NCBI GenBank assembly: GCA_907165065.1
Contig: OU015529.1
Location: 12,344,554 to 12,408,553, forward strand
From: Caprimulgus europaeus
Lineage: Eukaryota > Chordata > Aves > Caprimulgiformes > Caprimulgidae
Reading direction: 5' to 3'
Length of the DNA stretch: 64,000 bases
The position numbers and the translations under genes are program-made. This document shows positions 46,855 to 57,700 of the stretch, piece after piece; the first letter of the stretch is position 1; every line of letters begins with the position of its first letter. The notes under the pieces are model-generated. The model saw only the letters and a list, made by a program, of their open reading frames with translations. It was not told the origin of the DNA and searched no databases.

Positions 46855-47650
46855 TCTTCGGTAAAGCATTTGACGTAGGATTACACGAAGAGTTGTAAGT
46901 TGAAAAGAAGATAGGACTGAAAAATGGGAGAAGAACTGGATAAAATAGAATATTAAATGAGGAAGGCTCGGACTGGAAATAGGCTCCTAGTCAATTTACC
47001 TAAGGACTGTTCTTAGGCTTAGTTTGGTGTAATATTTTAATTAGGGATTTTGGTGCTGTAGGAATTTGCTGATGGTACAAAATTTGAAGATAGCAGTACA
47101 GAGGAACATTAGGATATTGTTCAAATTAACTCAGTGACCTTCAAGAGGAAGCAACAGAAACGGAATGAAATTCAAGCTAACAAGGGGCAAGTTCATACAC
47201 TTTAGGACTAATCATATGATTTTTCTCATTTAGGCTGAGAATTCTGCAGTGGAAATGACAGAGGAGGAAAAGGAAATGCATTAGCTGAGCACAGGATGAC
47301 TCTGAGCCCTCATCTTGCAGTAATTCAGAAAAGACAAATAGGACCTTTCAGCCTATCAAGATAAGTAATATCCAATGGAGACAGAAAAATCTGAATTCCA
47401 TGGCACAAGGCAGTATCATTGCAGAGTACAAAGCAATGGTGAGACTTTATTTGGAATACCATACTGAGCCCTTGTGGTTCCTCAAGGAGAAAGCTATGAA
47501 GACTGGAACAGCTGCGGGTTAAGGTCTACCAGGAGGATGAGTTAGGGAAAAGTGACACAGGCTGGTTTGATAGCCACCATGGAGGCTGAGGAAGGTCAAT
47601 GTACATGGAAGGAGATCAGGAAAACTTGTTCAGGATGGACTTGCCCTGTA
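46855..47650 (+). mobile_element. Ancient CR1-like LINE, RT to C-terminal remnant
   Basis: The order of decayed ORF2 landmarks fits a CR1/L3-type element. AAGCATTTGACG at about 46864 corresponds to the KAFD motif. GGACTGTTCTTAGG at about 47005 corresponds to the QG..LGP region, and GAATTTGCTGATGGTACAAA at about 47062 to FADDTK, with the second aspartate codon changed to GGT. TGAAATTCAAGCTAACAAGG follows near 47167, and a GTGAGACTTTATTTGGAATA block near 47440 corresponds to LVRP.LEY. Stops and indels are frequent, so no protein is possible. It is older than the 48.7 and 53.7 kb copies. Confidence 0.72.
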
Positions 47651-48540
47651 TGAAGGGCACATGAACCAATATTGTTGAAGTTAATAGCTTTTTCAATCCC
47701 TCTGAGTAGGTATATGCTGCTGTGCACATGCATAGTGGATCCAATGGAGAGTAACAGTGGAAGATGTACACCCTCCTGGGGTGAGACTGGAGTGTGCTCT
47801 TAACTTTCCTCTGATCAGAGTTGAGTAATTTTCCCATCTGGATGAGTAGGGTATGGCAAGCACAGTGTACACCACAGGTTAACGTCAGTGCCAACTGGTG
47901 CACAGAGTGAGTGTTGTTAGGCTTGGATCTGCTCCCATAACATGCTTTTCCAAGTGTTATTTTTTGTTTGTTTTGTTGGGTTGTGGGTTTTTGGTTTTGT
48001 TTTGTTTTTTCCCCCAATGATTTATGCTCTTGACTTTTATCCTTAGAGTACTAATCATAGTTCTGCTCTGAACTTCTGCCTCCAATGTAATGAGTCTCAG
48101 GGTGCATGTTGGACCCAAAAAATCATATTTCTGGACCTGTAGAAAGCTTGATTTTGTGTTTAACTATGCGTTTGAACTTCATAAGTCAGCTCTGTCTTGA
48201 GCTACCTGTCAGCTCTTAAGGTGTCACACCAATATGTTAAAAGTTTCAAATAGGGACAACATAATCTCAGCCTAAGACACGTCTACTGCTAAAAATTAAT
48301 TAAACATTATCAAATTAGTCATATCTTGATTACTATCAACCTCTCTGTATAATTAAGATACAAGAATTATAGAAAAGTTTTCACCTACTTAGTAGGCAAA
48401 ATCTACTGCCACTTGGTCTTTTTCTGGATTAATATTTTAGGCTTAATAATAATAGAATACAGAAGACATATAAGATAACTGTGCATTTTCCTTTAGCAAT
48501 TTGAAGGCTTCAGATTATAGAAAAATCATTGTAGGACAGT
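47651..48540. other. Non-coding DNA with a T/G-rich tract
   Basis: No gene. A T/G-rich tract at 47959-48015 resembles the A/C tracts of the opposite strand elsewhere. The frame at 47616-48017 (minus) runs into this tract and has a lysine/glutamine-rich start produced by it; it is not credible as a gene. Confidence 0.5.
47959..48015 (-). repeat. T/G-rich (A/C-rich on minus) tract
   Basis: T runs interrupted by G, GGG and GTGGG, ending in T6C5. Its minus strand has the AAAACAAAACC style seen in the other low-complexity tracts of this window. Confidence 0.8.
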
Positions 48541-48720
48541 TTAAGTTGAAATAGGCCTCTGGAGGTGATGTTCTGTATTAAGTTTTTGGTACAAGATATT
48601 AAGAATCATATAATGGGAGCAAGTTCTAGAGAAGTACACAGCAGAAGAAGCAAGAAAGAACTGCAAAAAAGGTTCAAAATGTGAGTTTGTTCTATCTGGA
48701 AAAGAAGAGACTGAAGAGGA
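48541..48720 (-). mobile_element. Possible decayed older CR1 pieces
   Basis: The stretch 48546-48575 (TGAAATAGGCCTCTGGAGGT) resembles the reverse complement of a CR1 3' end, and 48698-48722 (CTGGAAAAGAAGAGACTGAA) resembles an ORF2 C-terminal block on the plus strand. Both are short and diverged. They may be the host of the younger CR1 that starts at 48721, or coincidence. Confidence 0.3.
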
Positions 48721-50067
48721 ATCAGGAATCACAGAATGGTTTGGGTTGGAAGGGACCTTAAAGATCACCAGTTCCAACCCCCCTGCCATGAGCAGGGACA
48801 CCTTCCACTAGACCAGGTTGCTCAAAGCCTCATCCAACCTGGCCTTGAACACTTCCAAGGAAGGGACATCCACAGCTTCTCTGGGAAACCTGTTCCAGTG
48901 TCTCACCACCCTCACAGGAAAGAATTTCTTCCTAATATCTCATCTAAACCTACCCTTTTTCAACTTAAAGCCATTTCCCCTTGTTCTGTGATTAACTGCC
49001 CCTATAAAAGTCCCTCCCCAGCTTTTTTGTAGGCCCCTCAGGTGCTGAAAGGCCGCTAGAAGATCTCCCGGAGCTGTCTCTTCTCCAGGCTGAACGCTCT
49101 CAGCCTGTCCTTGTAGGAGAGGTGCTCCAGCCCTCAGATCATCCTTGTGGCCCTCCTCTGGACTCGTTCTAACTGGTCCATGTCTCTCTTGTGTTGGGGG
49201 CTCCAGAACTGGATACAGCACTCCAGGTGGGGCCTTACGAGAGTGGAGTACAGGGGGAGAATCACCTCCCTTGACCTGCTGGCCACGCTTCTCTTGATGC
49301 AGCCCAGGATACGGTTATTGGCCTTCTGGGCTGTGATTGCACATTGCCGGCTCATGTTCAGCTTCTCGTCTACCACCAGTCCTAAGTCCTTCTCTTCGGA
49401 GCTAGCCTCAAGCCACTCATTGCCCAGCCTGTACTTGTGCTTGGGGTTACCCAAACCCAGGTGCAGGACCTTGCATTTGGTCTTGTTAACTTCAAGAGGT
49501 TAGCACAGGCCCACCTCTCAAGCTTGTCAAGGTCCCTCTGGATGGTATGCTGTCCCTCCAGCGTGTCATCCACACCACTCAGCTTGGTGTTGTCGGCAAA
49601 CTTTCTGAGGGTGCACTCAATCCCACTGTCCATGTCTCCGACAAAGATGTTAAAGAGCACCAGCCCCAATACTGAACCTTGAGGGACACCACCCGTCACC
49701 GGTTTCCACTCAGACTTTGAGCTGTTGACCACAACTCTTGGAGAGTGACCATCCAGACAGTTCCTTATCCACTGAGTGGTCCATCCATCAAATCCCCATG
49801 TTTCCAATTTAAAGATAAAGATGTCATGTGGGATCGTGTCAAACGCCTTGCACAAGTCCAGGTAGATGACATCAGTTGCTTTAGCCTTATCCACCAATGT
49901 TGTAACGCCATCATAAAAGGCCACCAGATTGGTCAGGCATGATTTGCCCTTGTTGAAGCCGTGTTGGTTGTCACCAACCACACTCTCATTTTCCATGTGT
50001 CTTAGCATAGTTTCTAGGTGTACCTGCTCCATGATCTTGTCTGACACTGAGGTGAGACTGACCGGCC
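48721..50067 (-). mobile_element. 5'-truncated CR1 LINE, minus strand
   Basis: Read on the minus strand: the distal half of ORF2 followed by a 3'UTR containing ACCTGGTCTAGTGGAAGGTG, GGTTGGAACTGGTGATC, AAGGTCCCTTCCAACCCAAA and ending in ATTCTGTGATTCCTGATTCC. The 5' truncation point is inside the reverse transcriptase region, just upstream of a GACCGGTCAGTCTCACC-like block. At about 1.35 kb it is the longest CR1 in the window and one of the best preserved. It is in inverted orientation to the 53739-54788 copy. Confidence 0.95.
48941..50047 (-). pseudogene. CR1 ORF2 reverse transcriptase remnant
   Basis: The longest piece (50047 down to 49382) covers the reverse transcriptase palm: YLDLCKAFDTIPHD near residues 62-75, GGVPQGSVLG near 119-128 and the active-site box FADN near 150-153. 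The usual box is Y/FADD, so the second catalytic aspartate has become asparagine, consistent with a G-to-A change. A one-base loss near 49488 shifts the frame. The C-terminal part continues in another frame (49454-49134) with [17 protein letters not shown] and [20 protein letters not shown], then ends at a TGA at about 49131-49133 where an arginine codon is usual. A last shift leads to FQHLRGLQ and [12 protein letters not shown]. The endonuclease and the N-terminal RT part are missing. Non-functional. Confidence 0.9.
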
Positions 50068-50498
50068 AATAGGAAGCATTATTAAAGATTTTGAAAATAA
50101 ATGGATTGTTATAAAACTGAGTATTGTTATACTGATATATGTGTATTGATTGTTGTCCATAAACTTTTGGACAAGAAGTAGTTAGCTGAAATAGCAGGAA
50201 GGGAATTAGAGATGCATATTAAGCTGCGAATTAATAATATATTATTAGACAAATATATTTCCAGGGTAGTCTAGGTAAAACCTGTCCTGCCTCAAAGTAG
50301 GAAAGAAGGATATCTTCCCAGAGAACTTTAGGATTTTTTGAGCAATTTACAAAAATGGAGGATATGACCAAAAAGAGACTGCCATATATACTGAAAATGT
50401 TATATGACCCTAGGAAACCGGGATGGTTTCACTGCTTTCCAATGCAATGGGATTCACAAAGCCTGGCAGGGACTCTGATAATGAAGGACTTTTATTAT
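50068..50498. other. Non-coding AT-rich DNA
   Basis: No gene. The stretch separates the truncation point of the minus-strand CR1 from the pentanucleotide array. Confidence 0.55.
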
Positions 50499-50630
50499 AT
50501 TTTATTTTATTTTATTTTATTTTATTTTATTTTATTTTATTTTATTTTATTTTATTTTATTTTATTTTATTTTATTTTATTTTATTTTATTTTATTTTAT
50601 TTTATTTTATTTTATTTTATTTATTTTTTG
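50499..50630 (+). repeat. (TTTTA)n pentanucleotide microsatellite
   Basis: About 24 nearly uninterrupted copies of TTTTA (TAAAA on the minus strand), with an imperfect start (TTTATTATAT) and end (TTATTTTTTG). The purity suggests recent expansion or active length variation. The open frames crossing it encode only a repeating F-Y-F-I-L pattern and are artefacts. Confidence 0.97.
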
Positions 50631-53204
50631 TCCTGGAAAATTATGTGTGTCCCCATCAGGTAGGCAGCCTGATGGTCTAATGCACAAAACAAACACAGAG
50701 ACATAGATTAAAAGTAAAAAAAAACTATTTTCAAAGCCAGGGAGTATCTCACTGATTATCAAATACTGTGTGTTAGCTAAATTAGGATGAAATACAGCTG
50801 CAAATATTTCAGGAAGGGCAATTGTCTGATGTAATCAACAGAAGTTCCCACCTTAGGTAACTATTTCTAATAACTTGGACTTTCAGACTGCTATAAATTT
50901 TTGGGATGATGGTGCATCCTTGGCGAAAGTCAAGAAAATGAAAACACCATGCACGAGCAGTGTATGCCTTACTAGTGCACTGAATCAAGTCTTAGAGCCA
51001 TTACAAGAGACTCCATAACTTAAATAAAATGCCACTGTTTTGATTGCTTGCTTTATTCTTGGAGGACTTGTCTCCTCTAGAAATCTGTTACAAATTTATC
51101 ACATCTAACTACACAGGAAAAGAGACATAAACAAAACATTTTTTCCACCAGGTGAAATTCCTTTTTAACTTGGGAGAGACAAGTTAACAGGTATGACAGC
51201 TAACTGTGGATGGGGAAACTCTGTTCATGGTGTCTTCCTTGTGGTAGGGTTTTTTTCTAATGGATTTAGAAGTTCCCTTATGATTAACTTCAGACAAATG
51301 ACTAACTCCCACAGACTGCTTCCAACATATCCATCTGATTTTCCCAGTGAAAGTGCAAGGGATTTTTTTTTTTTCCTGATCTTTTATTTTGCTCCGGTAG
51401 AGGTCCACATTTGATATCTACAGTGCTTAATTCACTTGGGAAATTTGTACAGCAACTCAAATCAGACCCTGAGCTTACAAATGGCTGGTGTTGTTCTGGC
51501 AGAGCCAGATATGCAGTGCCTGCTCCTCTAACTATTTATTGTAGCACTCTGTGGCACACAAAGCCAGAGAGAGGAGGTTTGGCCGCATACAGATTAGATT
51601 TTCTTCCATTTTTTTGCAAACGTCTGAGGGAAAAGTGTGTCAGTGTTTGCAAAAATCTTTAGAGATGGTTGATTCAGATTCATTCCAGCACATCGGGGTG
51701 TACAGAGCAAGGTGGGAGGGTGACAGCAATGCCTTGCAGAGTGACTCCCAAACAACGTAACTGGGCTTCCAGACCAGCCAGCAAGTGCTGATGAATCCTG
51801 GAGGCATTCTAATGATTTTTGTTCGGAAAGGGGCTGGTGAATGATGGATTTGAAACCGGACCTCCCATCTGTTCCTGATTCATCTTCCACTGAAGCTAAA
51901 GAATGAGAATGAGCAACTGGGCAAAAACTCCATCCAGCCGTCTGGGGATCATGTCACCAAGCCAGACGGCAGTAATTTAACTTTCCTCTCTCGTAAGACC
52001 AGTATATGCTGGCAGAAATTTATTGTTTCTTCATTACTAAGGATTTACTGGATGCTTCGTTGTTCTTGGGGGAAAGGCAATATTTCCTGCTTTGTAAATG
52101 TGACCTTTCCCTTCTGGATATTTTTTAGCCAGCTATATTTTGCTTGTATGTGATAAATGTGTGGAGCATTATGGAGAGGATAAAGTCCTAGTGGAGGATT
52201 AATAGGGATTGTCCTGCATGGTGAGGAATACTTAGCTGTGTTATTATCTAAATCTTCATATAGAATATTTTCATAGGGCTATGGTGTAGCACCAAAGGGC
52301 TACAGAAAATCACCAGATTGAACTGGGGGTAGGGAGGGTTGGAAAGTAATTAATTTGGTGAAGAAAATAGATCAGATTCTTAATGATTAAATTAGAGATA
52401 CTTGCTTAGAGATAGTGACACTTATATCCACAGAAGTTCTGGCTGCAGCATTTGCAGCCAGGGACCTGGGGCTGTGGGAACACAGACCTCAGGATGACAT
52501 GAAGCGTGTACTGAAGGCCAGTCTGTTTTCAAGCCATGTGAGCACTTCTTGTTTTGAAAAAGGGCAAATCTGCTCTAGATTAGCTTTAATTAGTCTCCTG
52601 TCTCTATGGTTGCAACTGAATGATGTGGGGTTTTTATGCTGTAAAACTCTTTTTAGTCTGTAAAAAGTCTGTCATTTATTTTCAAAGCAGCTGTGCTTTT
52701 CTGATAGAGGGACATCTGTTCTGGTTATTGTATCAGTCTAACACATTCATGATGGCTTTTCTCACCACCTCAATATGCTATGTTATCACCTGCTTTCCTC
52801 GCAAGAGGAAGCATGAGGGAAAGAATTTTTATCTTTGAAACCTATTAAGGTTAAGGGTGCTACATGTACATTGGCTATCTGACTTAGGTGAAAACATAAA
52901 ACACAATTCTATGAGAGAGCTTAAAATAATAACTTTATTCCGTGGAAACAAACAGACTCCCTGTGACATTCAAAGAAGCAAGCTAGGAGAAAGATTCCAA
53001 ATGAAGCTTCTATAAAGTTAACAAGTTACTTATTGGAAATAAAATTGCTCTCACAGAGCACCTGATAGCAGTTCCCAATGAAACAGGAAGGATGTGTTAC
53101 GTTGGGCATACCAGCCTTAGGATTGGTACTAATCGTTATTTTATTAATAATTTATTAACAAATTAAAATTAATAATTATTTTATTAACACCTTCTGTGAT
53201 GTAG
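50631..53204. other. Non-coding, mostly unique DNA; AT-rich near 53.15 kb
   Basis: No gene or clear interspersed repeat. The block 53130-53190 is almost pure A/T with two copies of TTATTTTATTAA about 40 bases apart. Frames of 60-98 codons near 51.2-51.9 kb overlap on both strands without recognisable domains. Confidence 0.5.
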
Positions 53205-53505
53205 ACAGTGTAGCTTACTGGTGGTATGAAACCTGGAAAGTTTGTAGATGCCACAGACACTGAGAAGAATTCAAAATAAACTTCATAAATCAGAGGAACT
53301 ATGTGCAAGAAACGTCTGTGATTCAGTAAGAGCAAATGCAAAGTATCACATAGAAGTCAAGGATTACCTGGCTCAGCAAGCTTTCTGCAGAAGTGGATCT
53401 AAGGATTCTATGAAGTTACAAAACAGTGAGCACCAGGAATACCACGCCAGTGCAGAAACCCCAGAGAGCTTTTACCTAAATGCAGAGGAAAGAACGTTGT
53501 GGGTA
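53205..53505 (+). mobile_element. Probable ancient CR1-like LINE fragment
   Basis: AAACCTGGAAAGTTTGTAGA followed by TGCCACAGAC (53230-53259) looks like a decayed KFADDT box, and GCAAATGCAAAGTATCACAT (53333-53352) like the 'KCKVLH' region. TCTGCAGAAGTGGATCTAAG near 53384 and GAGCACCAGGAATACCACGC near 53428 fit the following 'EKDLG' and 'NMSQQC' blocks. Match quality is low. The 105-codon open frame through it is what remains after decay, not a gene. Confidence 0.42.
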
Positions 53506-53680
53506 ACATGCATTAAAAATCTCAGCTGCAATGCAGCTTATGGGCTCCACACTGGGAAATATTAGGGAAAACTGAAAAGAGTTTTACGCATAGTCATAGA
53601 AATGATCCCAGCATCTAAAGAGCCAGACATATACATTATGGAAACTTCACTGAAGTTTGCAAAGAAGATGTTAGAAAAAA

Positions 53681-53738
53681 TGTCAGAATAAATTTGTCTC
53701 TAATATGTCTGTAATGTCAGGATAAAATTGTCTCTAAA
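53681..53738 (+). repeat. Short tandem duplication, 34-bp spacing
   Basis: TGTCAGAATAAATTTGTCTC at 53681 recurs as TGTCAGGATAAAATTGTCTC at 53715, with a TAAT or TAAA extension. The second copy abuts the left end of the 53739 CR1, so the duplication may have arisen during that insertion or by later slippage. Confidence 0.75.
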
Positions 53739-54788
53739 TTGGAGACACGTGAGTTTGATGGATGGGTCACTCGATGGATAAGGAATTGGATGGATGGTTG
53801 TACTCAATGAGTTGTGGTCAACAGCTCACTGTCCGGGTGGAAACTGGTGACAAGTGGTGTCCCTTAGGGGTCTGTATTAGGGCCAGTGCTCTTCAACATC
53901 TTTGTCGGAGACATGGACACTGGGATTGAGTGCACCCTCAGCAAGTTTGCCAACGATGCCAAGGTGAGTGGTGTGGTTGACACACTGGAGGGACAGGATG
54001 CCATCCAGAGGGACCTTGATAGGCAAGTCTGAGCAAACCTCATGAAGTTCAACAAGGCCAAATGCAATGTCCTGCACCTGGGTAGGGGTAATCCTAAGCA
54101 CTAATACAGGCTGGGCAATGGGAGTCTTGAGGCCAGCTCCGAAGAGAAGGACTTGGGAGTGGTGGTGGATGAGAAGTTCAACATGAGCCGGCAATGTGCG
54201 CTTGCAGCCCGGAAGGCCAATAACTGTATCCTGGGCTACATCAAGGGAAGTGTGGCCAGCAGGTCGAAGGAGGTGACTCTCCCCCTCTACTGTGTTCTCG
54301 TAAAGCCCCACCTGGAGTACTGCATCCAGTTCTGGGATTGCCAACACAAGAGAGACATGGACCAGTTAGAACGAGTCAAGAAAAAAAGGGGCTGTTTAGC
54401 CTGGAGAAGAGACGGCTTCAGGGAGACCTTATGGGGGCATTCCAGTACCTGAGGGGGGCTACAGGAAGGCTGGGGAGGGACTTTTTATGAGGGCAGGTAG
54501 TGACAGAACAAGGGGAAATGACTTTAAACTGGAAGAGTGTAGGTTTAGATGAGGTATTAGGAAGAAATTCTTCACTGTGAGGGTGGTGGGACATTAGAAC
54601 AGGTTGCCCAGAGAAGCTGTGGATGCCCCCTCCCTGGAAGTGTTCAAGGCCAGGTTGGAAGAGGCTTTGAGCAACCTGGTCTAGTGGAAGGTGTCCCTGC
54701 TCATGGCAGAGGGGTTGGAACTAGGTGGTCTTTATGGTCCCTTCCAACCCAAACCATTCTATAATACTATGATATATAGTAATATAGT
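53739..54788 (+). mobile_element. 5'-truncated CR1 LINE, plus strand
   Basis: Begins inside the reverse transcriptase region (GAGTTTGATGGATGGGTCAC) and runs to the 3' end, with GTGATGGGACATTAGAAC-like ORF2 end sequence, CAACCTGGTCTAGTGGAAGG, GTCCCTTCCAACCCAAACC and an octamer tail. The tail is four degenerate 8-mers: ATTCTATA, ATACTATG, ATATATAG and TAATATAG (54756-54787). An internal segment of ORF2 is missing near 54380-54390, where an A7-G4 run joins two non-adjacent blocks. It is the inverted partner of the 48721-50067 copy. Confidence 0.95.
53751..54600 (+). pseudogene. CR1 ORF2 reverse transcriptase remnant
   Basis: The frame from 53751 starts EFDGWVTRWIRNWMDG and meets a TGA shortly after. 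The conserved VPQG is VP-stop-G (CAG changed to TAG near 53868). The active-site box reads FAND rather than FADD, so the first catalytic aspartate is lost, the opposite member of the pair from the minus-strand copy. A later frame (54153-54452) retains VVVDEKFNMSRQCALAARKA and [13 protein letters not shown] and then runs out of frame at an internal deletion. RGNDFKLEECRF-like and VVGH.NRLPREA-like sequence follows in decayed form. Not functional. Confidence 0.88.
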
Positions 54789-57700
54789 AATTTTCCAATA
54801 TGATCAAGAAACAGACCAACAGATATTTCGAAGTAATGTCCAGCCATACTGCCTCTAGGTCAAAGATTTTTTTTTTTTCTATTGTAAACTGTATTTTCCT
54901 CGTGTTAAAAGAAAATCAGGATAATTTTTTTTGTATTTGAATTTAGAGTAAAGAAATTGTGGCTTTCCATGAATGAAAATTAACTAGCAATCCTAAAAAC
55001 TACTTCAATCCAATAACTGGAAGAAAAACATACAGCATTTTAGAAAGTATCTATACCATTGATAGAATTACACAGGATGAGAGTGCCTGATACCCAAACT
55101 TCAGGAATTAAATGTCAAACCACATCCATTGTGCATTGTGTTATTTGTAACATGGTAATGCCAAGAAAATAAAGAAAAATTGTGGCACTAAAACACAAGA
55201 AACTGTAGAAACCAGGTTTGAATGAAACTTCTTGGCCATAGAGTAAGGTAAGTCCAGCATGAAGGAGGACAAACCGTGATCCTTAGACCAGTAAACTCAG
55301 CAGTGCATGAAACGGTGTGAAGTGGCCTGTACCTCTGCTCACCTTGGTGCAGGTATCCATTTAGACTTTACATTTAGAGCAACATCTGCAGGTGAAGCTG
55401 TTGCGGTGTGAGCTGTCAGTCACACCCCAAAGCTGCTTGAAAACTCAACACAGTCTTAGCCTTTGGAGATTTCTAATGTCTTTTTATGCTCTTATAGAAA
55501 AGATTATAAAGTAAATTAATTTCCAACCTATTGCTTGAACGTTCATTTCTTTATTAAATAACCTTTTTTTCTGTCTATAGCTGTTCTTCCTGCCTTTATC
55601 TTTTGAGACTCAGTATGGTTATGATGCTGAGACAATTTTGTGCCAGCCAGTGCGGGAATTGCTTCATTCCTTTCATTACCAACACAGCAGCATCTGTTTT
55701 TCAGACGTGACCCCAAAAGAGAAATGTAGTCCTCTGCTTATATATCCTGCAGCACCAAGATCAATTATATAAAATCCATGCTCTGGGGCTTTAAAAACTG
55801 TAGATAGTGGGAATTTTAGAAACTAGATTGAAGTAGTTAAGTGTTGCAAATTTCCCCTCTTGAGTGGCTGTGGCTTGATACGACTGCTTAAAGGATTCTT
55901 TGGCAAATGGATTGCATTTCCTAGTGGGATTTGTGCTGTGAATAAATAAATTTCTATAATCAACTGCTGATACTTCTGCAGTCTTCATAGCCTGCCTTTC
56001 AACTAAATGCACAGGTGTATAAAATTTTTGTCCATTTAAAAATCAAGTAAGGCATTGAACTGGAATGAAAACACCACACCTAGCAAAAAAAATCCATCAA
56101 TTTTTTACATTGTTTTGTAATTTTGTGAATTTTGTTATTGCCTTGGTCTATTTTTTTGCTAACTAGGTGTAAATCGAATGCAGAGCTGACTTGCAAGTGG
56201 GAGTGCTCTGGAAATGAGAGGTAGGATCTTGGAACACGTTTCATTTAAAGCATGATATCCTCTCAGCTTTCCAAAGATGTCTAATTTCCTTTTAAAATGG
56301 TTCTGTCACAAATCCAAACAGCTCTCTTGTTTCAAGCAAAAACAGAACTAGGGAAAGCCAGACTGGAGGGAAGGGAGCTTGAGGGATGAAAATCTTCAGG
56401 CTAGACAATGAATGATCTTTAGGAATTATATTTATAAGTTGATAGTTGAGCTTCCAGAATACTGATAAGTTTGATTGCAGTTTTGGCATGCCTTTCAGTT
56501 TTTTTTTTTAATTTTGTTTTCTCTGACCTTTGTAAGTCCTTGGCACTTTAATGCACCCTAATAAAAAGGAACTGAAAATCTTGTTGCTTATTTGGTCCTG
56601 AAATGGAAAGAAAACTCCTCTGAAAATACTGTTTTCGTAGTAGCAGGTGGTATCAGGCACAGAGCTGGGGAGCCTCTGCAGTTACATTTTTGAGTCTTAA
56701 TAGCTTCTGACATAAAAAGGACTGACTGTGAGAAATACTTCCACAGTTTGCATGTTGTACACTGTTGATGATGCACAACATTATGACTGTGCCACTGTTC
56801 TTCCTTAAATAACATCCTTGCTGCTCTTTGAGTTTTAGCCTAGTGATGCCAGCATTTCTGTCAACTTGGGGAGTTCAGTGTTTGTTGATGTGAGTATTAT
56901 CTGTGAGCTCATTAGTGCTACCTCTTTGAACATCTTGCTCTTGAACTGCCAGCTGTTATACAATCTGATCTTTTTTTCTTGACAAATTTGGAGTGAATCA
57001 ATAAACACTCCACCCCAGCAAATACAAACTCACGCTCGATTTCTACAGTTTTCCATAGAAAATTTTACTCTTTCACTTGTTTGTTTTTCTTGTTCTCCAT
57101 CCTCTTCCTGATCCCTCCAAATACTAACTTAACCTGGAAACAGAGATTTATAGAGACATTTTCCTTTGCTTGTCTCCACTTTGGAGAAGTGAATTTTATT
57201 TTCCTCTTCTCCTTTCAGAAAAAAAAGCATCCATTTTCAGTTGTACCACTGTGTTATGGCCACATGCACCAGATGGTGTTGAAACTTTCAAACTTATAAC
57301 AAAATAAAGTAAGGGACATGGATTGGTCTGCTAGCTCAGAGCCCAAGAACAATGCTGGGATTCAGTTCTGGTCCTGGCAAATAGGCTATTGCCATTTCTG
57401 CTGGGAGCAGGATCAAGGTGGAAAATAATGGGTTTTAATTCCATTGGCAAGGGCTCTAGCTGTAGAAAGATGGGAACATAATTCTCCTCTGTCTTATGTC
57501 CATTGACTTTGGGTCGATCGGCTGGCTTTGTCTTGATTTTGCCTCTGAGTGTTTTGGCAGCAAAGATCTCATTCTAAGCTACTCCATGTAACCACAATAC
57601 TTCTGCTTCCCCAAACGGTCTATTACATTAATAGAAGATAACTACTCCTTTTTCATTAACTCACTTAATACTGCACTTGATTAAGCACAAAGTGCCTGGA

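Noticed and set aside
50355..50680. Open frames of about 100 codons with repeating F/Y/I/L
   Set aside because: Direct translation of the (TTTTA)n microsatellite.
53248..53565. 105-codon plus-strand frame as a possible gene
   Set aside because: It overlaps the probable ancient CR1 fragment, and the frame does not follow the CR1 protein order cleanly; survival of an open frame by chance is more likely.
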